Made by a program: the position numbers and the translations under genes
Notes under the pieces: generated by a model
What the model was told of the DNA's origin: nothing
What the model saw: only the letters and a program-made list of their open reading frames with translations
Databases searched by the model: none
Part shown: positions 9,420 to 17,695 of the stretch, in pieces
Layout of the letters: each line of letters opens with the position of its first letter
Position numbering within the stretch: the first letter of the stretch is position 1
Source of the DNA: Deltaproteobacteria bacterium
GTDB taxonomy: Bacteria; Desulfobacterota; Binatia; HRBIN30
Assembly (NCBI GenBank): GCA_016200585.1
Contig: JACQEN010000006.1
Location: forward strand, 1 to 36,209
Reading direction: 5' to 3'
Length of the DNA stretch: 36,209 nt

Positions 9420-9480
9420 GTTAGGGGTTGAGGGGCTACGCCGTCTCGGGAAGATGTCCCCAACCCCTAACCCCTAACCC
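9420..9480. terminator. Hairpin-forming G/C-word repeat between convergent ferredoxin and ecfT genes
   Basis: gttaggggttg (9420-9430) / caacccctaac (9461-9471), perfect 11-bp arms, plus cccctaaccc continuation. Confidence 0.55.
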
Positions 9481-9506
9481 CGAAACCTCATCGCCACCTG
9501 CTTTGC

Positions 9507-10286
9507 TCAGCCCACCCTGGTCCAGCCGGCCTGCCACAACCACAGGTACAAGGCTGCGACCGACAGGCTCGATGCCATCACAGCCGCATCGCGCCAAGTG
9601 AACTCATAGCGCTCGAACGTCGTTCTCGGCTTTGGCGACTGGAAGCCGCGCGCCTCGAGCGCCATCGCCATGCCGTCGGCGCGTCGCAACGCGCCCATGA
9701 ACACCGGTACGATCACCGGCACATAGCGCCGCATGCGCTGCAACAGATTGCCCTGGTCGAAGTCGAAACCGCGACAGCGCTGCGCTTGCACGACCGTTGC
9801 GGCGGCGTCGATGAACACCGGCACGAGGCGGAACGCCAGAGTCATCGTGAAGCCGAGCTTGTAGGGCATGCCGACGCGCGTCAGCGCGTAGGCAAATTCC
9901 TCGATCTTGGTGGTCGACAGGAACACGACGCCGACGCCGAGAAAGGTCACCAGCTTGAAGGCCATGCCGAGGGCGAAACGCATGCTGGTCGGGCTGATTG
10001 CGGCCGGCCCAAATCGTACCCAGGGCTCACCGCCCCGGTAGAAAAGCGTCCACACCGCGAAGGTCATCACGAAGACCAACATGAAGATGATCCGCAAACG
10101 CCGCACGTTCGGCCAGGCCCCGGCACTGTGGATCAATGCTGCAATCCCCAGTGCCAGCGGCAACGACGCCGCCGGTTGCTCGCTGACGAATGCCGCCACA
10201 AAGAAGCAAGCCATCGAAAAAACTTTCACCGTCGGGTGCAACCGGTGCAGCAGCGAACGGCGCTCGATGTAAAGGAAGAGAGGCAT
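9507..10286 (-). CDS. ecfT: ECF transporter transmembrane (T) component
   Basis: MPLFLYIERRSLLHRLHPTVKVFSMACFFVAAF...; ARG-type coupling motif MEARGFQSPKPRT region (MALEARGF). Confidence 0.9.
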   Translation of the reverse strand: MPLFLYIERRSLLHRLHPTVKVFSMACFFVAAFVSEQPAASLPLALGIAALIHSAGAWPNVRRLRIIFMLVFVMTFAVWTLFYRGGEPWVRFGPAAISPTSMRFALGMAFKLVTFLGVGVVFLSTTKIEEFAYALTRVGMPYKLGFTMTLAFRLVPVFIDAAATVVQAQRCRGFDFDQGNLLQRMRRYVPVIVPVFMGALRRADGMAMALEARGFQSPKPRTTFERYEFTWRDAAVMASSLSVAALYLWLWQAGWTRVG

Positions 10287-10290
10287 CGCT

Positions 10291-12024
10291 TCACTTCCCC
10301 GGAATCAACTTCGCCACCTCGGCTGCCAAATCGTCCACGCATCCAACCGCCAGCCCCAGACGTTTGCCAAGCCGTGTGACTTCGGGCGAACGGAAGTGAG
10401 CGCTGGCGAGCAGATCTTCCTGCAGCAGCAGATCGAGCAACGGCCCGTCGAACAACACGCGCCCTTCGCGCATCAACACGCCACGCTCGGCATACTCGGC
10501 GACGACCCAGGGGCTATGCGTAATCATCAGAATCGCCATGCCTTGCGCATGCAGCCGTGCGATCAAATCCATCATCCGCCGCTGCTCGAAGTAGTCGAGG
10601 CCCGTCGTCGGCTCGTCGAGGATCAGTAGCTGCGGCCGTTGTGCCAACAGCGAAGCAACCGCGAGTCGTTGCCGATGCCCTTTGCTCAAGAGGAAAGGGT
10701 CCTCGCCTTCCAGCCCGACGAGCCCAACCGCATCGAGCGCCTCAGCCACCCGTTGCGCTACCTCGCCGCTAACGAAGCCGAGATTGCGCGGACCGAACGC
10801 CACCTCGTCAAGGACCGTTGCCGCGAAGATTTGATGGTCGGGGTTCTGAAACACGTAGCCGATGTCGTGCGCCACGCGGTTGAGCGGCAACTCCCGAACG
10901 TCCTCACCCGCAAGCCTCACCTGCCCCGCCAGCGGCCGCAAGAGCCCATTCAGATGCTTGGCCAACGTCGTCTTGCCGGAACCGTTTTGACCGATCAACG
11001 CGATGAACTCTCCCGCCCGGATCGTCAGCGAAACGCCCCGCAGCGCTTGTTGTCCCGAGTCGTAGTAAAAGTCCAACCCCGCGGCTTCGATGAGCGGCTC
11101 GCTCTTCGCTTGCGCACCGGGAACGCCGAGGCTGCCCGTTGAGATGGCCGCAGAAGAAGCGACCTTCTCAGCGCGAGCGGGAAACGCATACCGTGCCCGC
11201 AGCCTTGCCTCGGCATCCTCGATCGAGGTCAGCGGCGCGGACAGCTCAAAGCGCCGGGCTACGCGGCTCAAGTCGGGAGGGCGCACACCGTACTTTTCAA
11301 GAAACTCGACATCGGCAAGCAAGCGCGCCGGCTCATCGTCGGCAACCACGCGGCCATCGCTCAAGATGATCAGCCGATCGGCAAGCTCGGCTGCCGCCGT
11401 CTCATGCTCGATCACCACCAGTGTATCTCCCTGTCGGCGCATCGCGGCCAGCACAGCGAAGATTTCCAACTTGCCGAGTGGATCGAGATCGGTCGTCGGC
11501 TCATCGAACACCAGGAGCTGCGGCCGCAGCGCCACGGTTGCGGCAATCGCCAGACGTTGTTTCTCTCCACCCGAGAGCGTCGAAGGGTCGCGTCCATCGA
11601 AACCTTCGAGACCGACGGCCGCCAGCGCGGCCGGAATACGCCGCCGCATGTCATCGGAGGTAACACCCAGCTGTTCCATGCCGAAGGCGATCTCCTGGAC
11701 GACGTTCGTTGCGAAGAGCTGGGCTTCGAAGTCTTGCGAAACCAACCCGACCTTCCCTGCCAGGTCGGCAACCCCCTGCCCCAACATGACTTCACCGAGG
11801 ATTTCAATCTCGCCTGTCAGCTCGCCGGCTTGGAACGCCGGGACCGTGCGATTGAGGCATTTCGCGAGTGTCGACTTGCCGGCACCGGTGGCGCCCATGA
11901 CGACAACCATCTCGCCGGGTCGGACGGAAAATGAAACTTCGCGAAGAGCCGGCGCCGCCTGCTCCTGGTAGCGGAAGCTCACACGCGAGAAGCGAACCGC
12001 AGCGTCGGTAGATGGAGTTGTCAC
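10291..12024 (-). CDS. ecfA: ECF transporter ATPase, two fused ABC ATPase domains (EcfA-EcfA' fusion)
   Basis: Two Walker A (GATGAGKSTL, GQNGSGKTTLAKHLNGLL) and two Walker B (LLVFDEPTTDLDP, LLILDEPTTGLDY) in one 577-aa ORF; GTG start. Confidence 0.95.
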   Translation of the reverse strand: MTTPSTDAAVRFSRVSFRYQEQAAPALREVSFSVRPGEMVVVMGATGAGKSTLAKCLNRTVPAFQAGELTGEIEILGEVMLGQGVADLAGKVGLVSQDFEAQLFATNVVQEIAFGMEQLGVTSDDMRRRIPAALAAVGLEGFDGRDPSTLSGGEKQRLAIAATVALRPQLLVFDEPTTDLDPLGKLEIFAVLAAMRRQGDTLVVIEHETAAAELADRLIILSDGRVVADDEPARLLADVEFLEKYGVRPPDLSRVARRFELSAPLTSIEDAEARLRARYAFPARAEKVASSAAISTGSLGVPGAQAKSEPLIEAAGLDFYYDSGQQALRGVSLTIRAGEFIALIGQNGSGKTTLAKHLNGLLRPLAGQVRLAGEDVRELPLNRVAHDIGYVFQNPDHQIFAATVLDEVAFGPRNLGFVSGEVAQRVAEALDAVGLVGLEGEDPFLLSKGHRQRLAVASLLAQRPQLLILDEPTTGLDYFEQRRMMDLIARLHAQGMAILMITHSPWVVAEYAERGVLMREGRVLFDGPLLDLLLQEDLLASAHFRSPEVTRLGKRLGLAVGCVDDLAAEVAKLIPGK

Positions 12025-12025
12025 G

Positions 12026-12811
12026 CTAAATGAGCACGATCCCTAAGGCCAGCAGGACCATCACCGGCAACAGTCCAAATCCGACCGCCGCGGCGCCGGT
12101 ACCACCCTCCGACGGCGGCACGAACGGCGGATGCCAGGACCCGCTCGAGAGCAAATTGCCGACGACGATGCCGCCGATCGCCGCTACCGCGACGACCAGC
12201 AAACCGGCGCGCCGACTGGTGCGACGCCCTCTTTGCCTCTGCGGCATGACGTCGCGGTACAAGAGGCGACCGCGTTTGGCGCGCGGGTAGATCACCGAAA
12301 GCAGGAAGGGGCCGAGGAGCAAGCTTGCCGCGACGTTGTTGAACAGGACGATGTTGCCGAGCACTCGAAACGGAATGAAACCCAGGAGATTCAGTCCCCA
12401 CCCGATGGTCATCGCGCAAGCGCTGCTGGCAATCGAAACCACGAAGACGAACTTGATCCACGCGCCGGCGCTGCGCGGCACCGGATCTTCGTCTGAGAGC
12501 AACTCCCAGGCGCGGTAGGGAATGAAGCCGTAGAGAAAATTTCCGACGAAGCCGAACATGTCACCGGGCCCGATACCGCCGAAAAAATCGCCGATGATGT
12601 TGCCGATCGCCGCACCCCAAGCCGCCGCCGGCCCGAACAAGAACGAGCAAACCACCGGCACCGCGTTGGCTGGCCGCAGCTCGGTGACCCCAGGAATGAT
12701 CGGCAGAACTTTGAAGGGAATGAGAATCGCAGCGTAGAGCGACGCACTCATCGCCGTCAGCACCACCATGCGAGTGTTACGCCACATGTCGATGAGATCG
12801 CGCATCGACAA
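12026..12811 (-). CDS. ECF transporter substrate-binding (S) component, substrate unknown
   Basis: Hydrophobic protein: MRDLIDMWRNTRMVVLTAMSASLYAAILIPFKVLPIIPGVTELRPANAVPVVCSFLFGPAAAWGAAIGNIIGDFFGG...; 1-bp gap to the fused ATPase gene. Confidence 0.85.
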   Translation of the reverse strand: MSMRDLIDMWRNTRMVVLTAMSASLYAAILIPFKVLPIIPGVTELRPANAVPVVCSFLFGPAAAWGAAIGNIIGDFFGGIGPGDMFGFVGNFLYGFIPYRAWELLSDEDPVPRSAGAWIKFVFVVSIASSACAMTIGWGLNLLGFIPFRVLGNIVLFNNVAASLLLGPFLLSVIYPRAKRGRLLYRDVMPQRQRGRRTSRRAGLLVVAVAAIGGIVVGNLLSSGSWHPPFVPPSEGGTGAAAVGFGLLPVMVLLALGIVLI

Positions 12812-12933
12812 CGTTCTAGGGTCCGGACAATCGCAGGGTCAAGAGAACGCAGGCGGGAATGTTGGGTCTCGGCCGCGGTCGAGCTTCATTGGGCACCGAT
12901 CACCGGAGGGTGGTGGCCCCCGTCGCCGACAAA

Positions 12934-13095
12934 TCACAGATGGCGCTTGGCCGGTGGCGAACCTTCGGACTCACCGTGCGGATCGCTTTGACGCGTTTCA
13001 TTCTCCGTGACCAGGGGCGCATCGCAGTGCGAGCAGATCCCACTCGGCGGCTTCACTTCGAATCGTTCTTCACACTTCGGACAGATGTAGCGCAT
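12934..13095 (-). CDS. Small zinc-ribbon protein (53 aa)
   Basis: MRYICPKCEERFEVKPPSGICSHCDAPLVTENETRQSDPHGESEGSPPAKRHL; CPKC...CSHC; start ATG at 13095. Confidence 0.7.
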   Translation of the reverse strand: MRYICPKCEERFEVKPPSGICSHCDAPLVTENETRQSDPHGESEGSPPAKRHL

Positions 13096-13146
13096 GTTGC
13101 GCTCCTTTTGACGACACCGCCACGCTACCACAACTACCGATGCGCG

Positions 13147-14333
13147 CTACGTCCTTTCGCGCGCTGCCGCCAGCAACTCCTCACGGAAATCGGGATGCGC
13201 AATGCCCGCCAATGCCACGGCACGTTCGCTGTCCGTGAGCATACCCAGATTTGCCGCGCCGTGCTCGGTGACGATGTACTGCACGTGGTGTCGCGGCGTC
13301 GAAACCGGCGTACCAGACGGCAGCTGCGGCACGATCGTCGAGACCAACTTCCCGTCGACCCGCGCCGTCGAGTGCAAACAGATCGTGCTCTTGCCGCCCG
13401 GGCTGTCGTGCGCGCCGATGACGAAGAGCTCGTGCCCGCCGACGCCCGAGTACTGCCGCGGGCCCACGGTGTCGGCCATGATCTGTCCGCTGAGATCGAC
13501 CGCCAACGCGCCGTTGATGCTCACCATGTTGCGGTTCAAGCGGATGATCGCCGGGTCGTTGACCTGTGCCACCGGCAACATGCGGACTTCGGGATTGCGG
13601 TCCATCCAGCGGTACAGCTCGCGGCTGCCGGCGCCGAACGTCGCAATCGAAAAGCCGTCGTAGACTCCCTTGTGGTTGGAGATTTTGCCGGCCTGGTGCA
13701 GGTGCATGATGCCGTCGACCATCATCTCGGTGTGAATCCCGAAGTCGCCCTTCTTCCCCTCCGCCAGGAGTTGAGCAATCAGGTTCGGAATTCCGCCGAT
13801 GCCGATTTGCAGAGTCGCGCCGTTCTCGATGAGATGTTCGACGTGCGCGGCAATCGCCCGGTCGTCATCGACAACCTCCTGCGGCGGCAACTCGAAGATC
13901 GAGCGCTCGGATTCGATGATGCAGTCGACTTCCGAAACGTGGATGCGATTTCCGCCAAAGCGTCCGAGCCCGAGCACGTGCGGCATTTCGCGATTGACCT
14001 CGGCGATCGCCAAACGGGGAAGTCGGCAGGCAGATACTGAACCCGTGCGCCCATCGCCTTCATCATGCGTTCGATCGGCCCGTAAAAGCCGCTGACCAGG
14101 CGCACCCCCGGCTGCTGCAAGACCGAGTAGGGCTCGATCAGCAGGCCGGAGAACAGCAGCAGATCGGTGAAGTCATTGCGTTCACCCAGGGCGCTCAGGA
14201 ACATCGACGGCTGCCCCGTCGCAATCGGCGCCGCGAGGGTATCCTGCCGCTCAATCAGGCTGACGGCGTCGGCGACGCTGCGCCGCTTGCGGTCGTAGAT
14301 CATCTGCGCGTCGCCGTGTGTCGCTCGTGCCAT
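13147..14333 (-). pseudogene. Acetyl-CoA hydrolase / 4-hydroxybutyrate CoA-transferase family gene, disrupted by frameshift plus internal deletion
   Basis: N-part in ORF 13779..14333 (MARATHGDAQMIYDRKRRSVADAVSLIERQDTL...GARVQYLPADFPVW), C-part in another frame, ORF 13147..14013 (MAIAEVNREMPHVLGLGRFGGNRIHVSEVD...GIGGIPNLIAQLL...GVGGHELFVIGA...STPRHHVQYIVTEHGAANL). The join near 14015-14030 lacks the expected segment between the two parts. Confidence 0.8.
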
Positions 14334-14477
14334 GTCGCAGTCTCCGCTCTTCGGTAAGAAGCCGATACTATGCCACGTAATCGTTGCGGGGTAGACCCGC
14401 AGAGCGCTGCGCAGTACTCCTAAGGGCGCGAATCGACACGCACGCAGCTTCTTACAAGTAGGCAGGGAGCACGATCG

Positions 14478-14549
14478 ATGACGACGACACGGGTACGCTT
14501 CAGCATCCAGACACCGCTCGAAGGCGACAGGCGGCTTGACGAACCTTGA
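14478..14549 (+). pseudogene. Possible N-terminal remnant of LLM-class flavin oxidoreductase
   Basis: RBS-like ggcaggga then MTTTRVRFSIQTPLEGDRRLDEP*; VRFSIQTPLEG resembles the first beta-strand of LLM oxidoreductases. Confidence 0.3.
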
Positions 14550-14611
14550 AGCCCACGACGCGCTGTGTTAGCGGAACGGCTTCGTCAGCGGCGCCCAACG
14601 TCGCAAAATGG

Positions 14612-14684
14612 TCCCCGGTAGCTCAGTCGGTAGAGCGTTCGGCTGTTAACCGAATTGTCGCTGGTTCGAGCCCGGCCCGGGGAG
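14612..14684 (+). tRNA. tRNA-Asn (anticodon GTT)
   Basis: Acceptor tccccgg/ccgggga, D-arm agctcagtcggtagagc, anticodon arm ttcggctGTTaaccgaa, T-arm gctggttcgagcccggc, discriminator g; no encoded CCA. Confidence 0.95.
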
Positions 14685-14692
14685 CTTTGAAA

Positions 14693-14736
14693 CCGAGGGG
14701 TTGGTTCCAAGAGGAACCAGCCCCTCGGTGTTTGGG
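14693..14736 (+). terminator. Strong Rho-independent-type hairpin downstream of tRNA-Asn
   Basis: ccgaggggttggttcc aaga ggaaccagcccctcgg (16-bp stem with one G-U) followed by tgtttgg. Confidence 0.8.
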
Positions 14737-14951
14737 CCGATTTCTTGGCGAATCGGCGGCGCAAATCGTCGTCGGCCGGCAGGATCGCTCCGATCAGGCT
14801 TCACATGACAGGATGACGGGCGAGCGGGAGCCGAGTCATTTGCGCTTCGCATGGGTCGACTTCGCATCGGCCGACTTGACGTCGTCCGCCGACGTATCGT
14901 AGCTAGATTCTCTCTAGCTTCCCGTGCGGCTTCCGCCTCTCGAGGACGACC

Positions 14952-15596
14952 ATGATCATGATTGCGATCACGCCCTGCGCGCATCGAAAGACGTCCAACT
15001 GCCAGGACTGCAACGATGAAGAGAAGTACGGCAAGGTGTGGAGTGAATACTCTCACCTTGTCTCAGGTAGGTTGTACGAATCGGAGCTCGGCGACTTGCC
15101 GAAGCTCTTCCCTTGTCAGGGGTGCGGCGGGAGCGGTTGGGTTGCGATCGTCGAGCCTCGGGTCTACTCAAAGAGTTACGGCTATTCGCCCGTGGTCGAG
15201 CACGACGAGATGTGTTCAGCATGTGGGGGAAGGAGAACGGACGCCGTACTCGTCCGTTCCCAATGGATTCCGTGCGATGACTGTCAAAGGGTGCGCAAGT
15301 CTGCTGCAGGTGGTACGCCGTGCAGGGACTGCCGTGGTCGAGGTCGGTTAGGGCTACTACGACGGCAAAAGTGCAACCGCTGCGACGGACTTGGGCGGGT
15401 CCACGAGTACTGCTTCAGCTGCCATGGGAAGGGCGGATACGAGTTGAGTGAGTATACGCTCAAGCCTGAGTATCTCCCCACGAGAATGAATCAGGCCATT
15501 GACTTTCTGCGCTCCCTGCCGCCGCAGCACCAAGCATACTTGCAACGCAAGATCGCAGAGTCCGCGGCAACGGACCCAAACCCCGGTCAGACGTAG
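14952..15596 (+). CDS. Cysteine-rich DnaJ-type zinc-finger-like protein, function unknown
   Basis: Repeated CxxCxGxG-like motifs: CQGCGGSG, CSACGG, CDDCQR, CRDCRGRGRLG, CNRCDGLGRV, CFSCHGKGG; no J-domain. Confidence 0.8.
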   Translation: MIMIAITPCAHRKTSNCQDCNDEEKYGKVWSEYSHLVSGRLYESELGDLPKLFPCQGCGGSGWVAIVEPRVYSKSYGYSPVVEHDEMCSACGGRRTDAVLVRSQWIPCDDCQRVRKSAAGGTPCRDCRGRGRLGLLRRQKCNRCDGLGRVHEYCFSCHGKGGYELSEYTLKPEYLPTRMNQAIDFLRSLPPQHQAYLQRKIAESAATDPNPGQT

Positions 15597-15641
15597 TCGA
15601 ATCAACATCGAGGTCGTCGGAAACCTTAGATAGGGAATTTT

Positions 15642-16775
15642 ATGCCGTCCGTGAATCAATCAACCGTTCATGCTCATCGAGATCTGGTTCTCCGACTGTT
15701 GACAGACAACCCACTGACGGAGGCGGCCCTCGCTCTACTCCCCGAAGACGCGCGTGATACAGAGGTTTGGCAACAGTATTTCCTTGCGGAGGGAACAGCG
15801 GCCATCGAACAACTGCATCAGGCTGCTTCTCGTCGATTCGCCGCCCGTACCGCGACGACCACCGTCTTGGACAGATCGGCAGGCGGCCCAACAGCAGTGC
15901 ATTTCGTAGAGGTCAACACGTGCCTGGATCTCCAAGACGACGGGGGCATCGCCGTGCGCATCTTCGCACGGGGGAAGTCCGTCGGGCCCGTCGGGTGGGG
16001 TACTTCGGACATCCGGGAAGCCGGCCCCGGATACGCCCTCGTCGAGATCGAGGGCGAGTGCGGTACGGTGGACAACGAGTACTATGTCTGGGGTTCGCTG
16101 TTAGAAGACTGGCTCGAAGAACCCGACTGCCTCGAGAGGAGAAGATGGTGTCTGTTGCTGCGGGACGGTGCGTTGCTTGGTTTCTGCGAACGAACCGTCT
16201 CTTATCCTGCGCTAGAAATCCGCGAGGCCGTTCTTTGCACACGCGAAGGTCATCCGATTCCAACGAGTTTCTTACCACGTGATCTGCCGGCCGACATCGA
16301 AACGTTTCGCGAGGCTTTCGTCACCGGGGCTACTACCGCTCCCGTGTATCCGAGCCCAAGACGGCTATGCGGATCCTCCAAGAGCCATCACCACGATGGA
16401 GATGTGATTGCCTCCTTCTCATCCGGCGAGGCGGAGATACGCTTTGTTGTGAGGGAAGACGGCAGAAGCGTCCGACTAGAGGGTGATGGGGGATTCTCAA
16501 GGTACATCTGCAAAGTTGGTGGCTTTCGTCACGACGGCCGGGCAAACGACGAGAGAGGAACCCATCACATCCGCCTTCTGAACGTCAGGGAATCCGCCGG
16601 GGACACCTTTCTGGAGGGTGTGGCTCACTGTGTAGACCCCGACCGAACGGTCGCCAGGCGATTAATCATCGTCTTGAGGCACGGTCGGTTGATTGCGGTG
16701 TTCCCGATTGACGACCCGAACCTCACGATAGTCGCTGATGCAGTTTTGAGGACCGGATTCGTAGGAATGAGATAG
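15642..16775 (+). CDS. Hypothetical protein with internal duplication
   Basis: 377-aa ORF; similar half-domains RRRWCLLLRDGALLGFCERTVSYPALEIREAVLCTREG and VARRLIIVLRHGRLIAVFPIDDPNLTIVADAVLRTGFVG; long ORF in the same tandem arrangement as its neighbours. Confidence 0.8.
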   Translation: MPSVNQSTVHAHRDLVLRLLTDNPLTEAALALLPEDARDTEVWQQYFLAEGTAAIEQLHQAASRRFAARTATTTVLDRSAGGPTAVHFVEVNTCLDLQDDGGIAVRIFARGKSVGPVGWGTSDIREAGPGYALVEIEGECGTVDNEYYVWGSLLEDWLEEPDCLERRRWCLLLRDGALLGFCERTVSYPALEIREAVLCTREGHPIPTSFLPRDLPADIETFREAFVTGATTAPVYPSPRRLCGSSKSHHHDGDVIASFSSGEAEIRFVVREDGRSVRLEGDGGFSRYICKVGGFRHDGRANDERGTHHIRLLNVRESAGDTFLEGVAHCVDPDRTVARRLIIVLRHGRLIAVFPIDDPNLTIVADAVLRTGFVGMR

Positions 16776-16780
16776 CCGGC

Positions 16781-17695
16781 ATGAAGGCGATTATTGCCGC
16801 CGGCGGCGACGCGACACGCGTCCGTCCAGCCCAGGACAAGTCTCAACAGATCGTCTACGACAAGCCTGTCCTGTACTATCTATTGACGAATGCGATGAAG
16901 GCACAGATCCGTGATGTGATGATCGTGTGCAACGAACGCAACGTTGCCGCCGCCGAGGCGCTTTTCCGCGATGCGGAATGGGAGTTCGGGGTAAACGTGA
17001 AGTTTGCGACGATAGCCGTGCCGAACGGCCCGGCTGGAGTATTCCGGCTGCCACAGGTGAGGCGGCACATAGGTACCGAGCCGGTTTGCCTGATTCTCGA
17101 CGGCATCTATCACGGCGGCAACTTCGATGAGGTTGTCCGCAGCTGTGCCAAGATCACTTCCGGTGCAACCGTGTTGGCAGCGCGCACTTCCGACCCACGG
17201 CCATATGGCTGGATCAACACCGACGCCAACGGGGATGCAATCGAAATCGTCGAGAAGCCGGGATTTGTACCAGAACCTGATCGCAGCTATCTGGTACAGA
17301 CACACATGTACTTCTACGGCCCCGAGGTGATCTACTTGGCGAGTCAGCTACTACCGTCAGACCGTAATCAATATGAGGTAACCGATCTTCATACTCGCTT
17401 CCTGAGTCAGCAATCGCTCGACATCAAGATTCTAGAGGACCGAGGCTGCCCTCTGCTTTGGGACGATGCGGGGACCGCAAGGAAACTGCTGGCCCTGGCC
17501 ATTGCGGTTAGGGGCATACAGGAAGATGGAAATGCAAGGACGTTGGTGGGATCGCCGCATCTTCAAGCGCTTCGAAATGGGTGGGTAACGAGTCGACAGA
17601 TTCGCGAGTTGTGTTCCCCATTCCTGAAGAGGGGGATCGAGTACTACGACGCGCTGAGCGCAGAGGTGACGAAGATCGGCGGGGAGATAGGCTAA
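16781..17695 (+). CDS. Divergent glucose-1-phosphate thymidylyltransferase (RmlA)-like nucleotidyltransferase
   Basis: MKAIIAAGGDATRVRPAQDKSQQIVYDKPVLYYLL...GATVLAARTSDPRPYGWINTDANGDAIEIVEKPGF...YLVQTHMYFYGPEVI...RNGWVTSRQIRELCSPFLKRGIEYYDAL; RmlA-like architecture including RNGW C-terminus. Confidence 0.82.
   Translation: MKAIIAAGGDATRVRPAQDKSQQIVYDKPVLYYLLTNAMKAQIRDVMIVCNERNVAAAEALFRDAEWEFGVNVKFATIAVPNGPAGVFRLPQVRRHIGTEPVCLILDGIYHGGNFDEVVRSCAKITSGATVLAARTSDPRPYGWINTDANGDAIEIVEKPGFVPEPDRSYLVQTHMYFYGPEVIYLASQLLPSDRNQYEVTDLHTRFLSQQSLDIKILEDRGCPLLWDDAGTARKLLALAIAVRGIQEDGNARTLVGSPHLQALRNGWVTSRQIRELCSPFLKRGIEYYDALSAEVTKIGGEIG

Noticed and set aside
12859-14040. 393-aa plus-strand ORF
   Set aside because: Antisense to the CoA-transferase pseudogene; Arg/His/Val-rich shadow frame.
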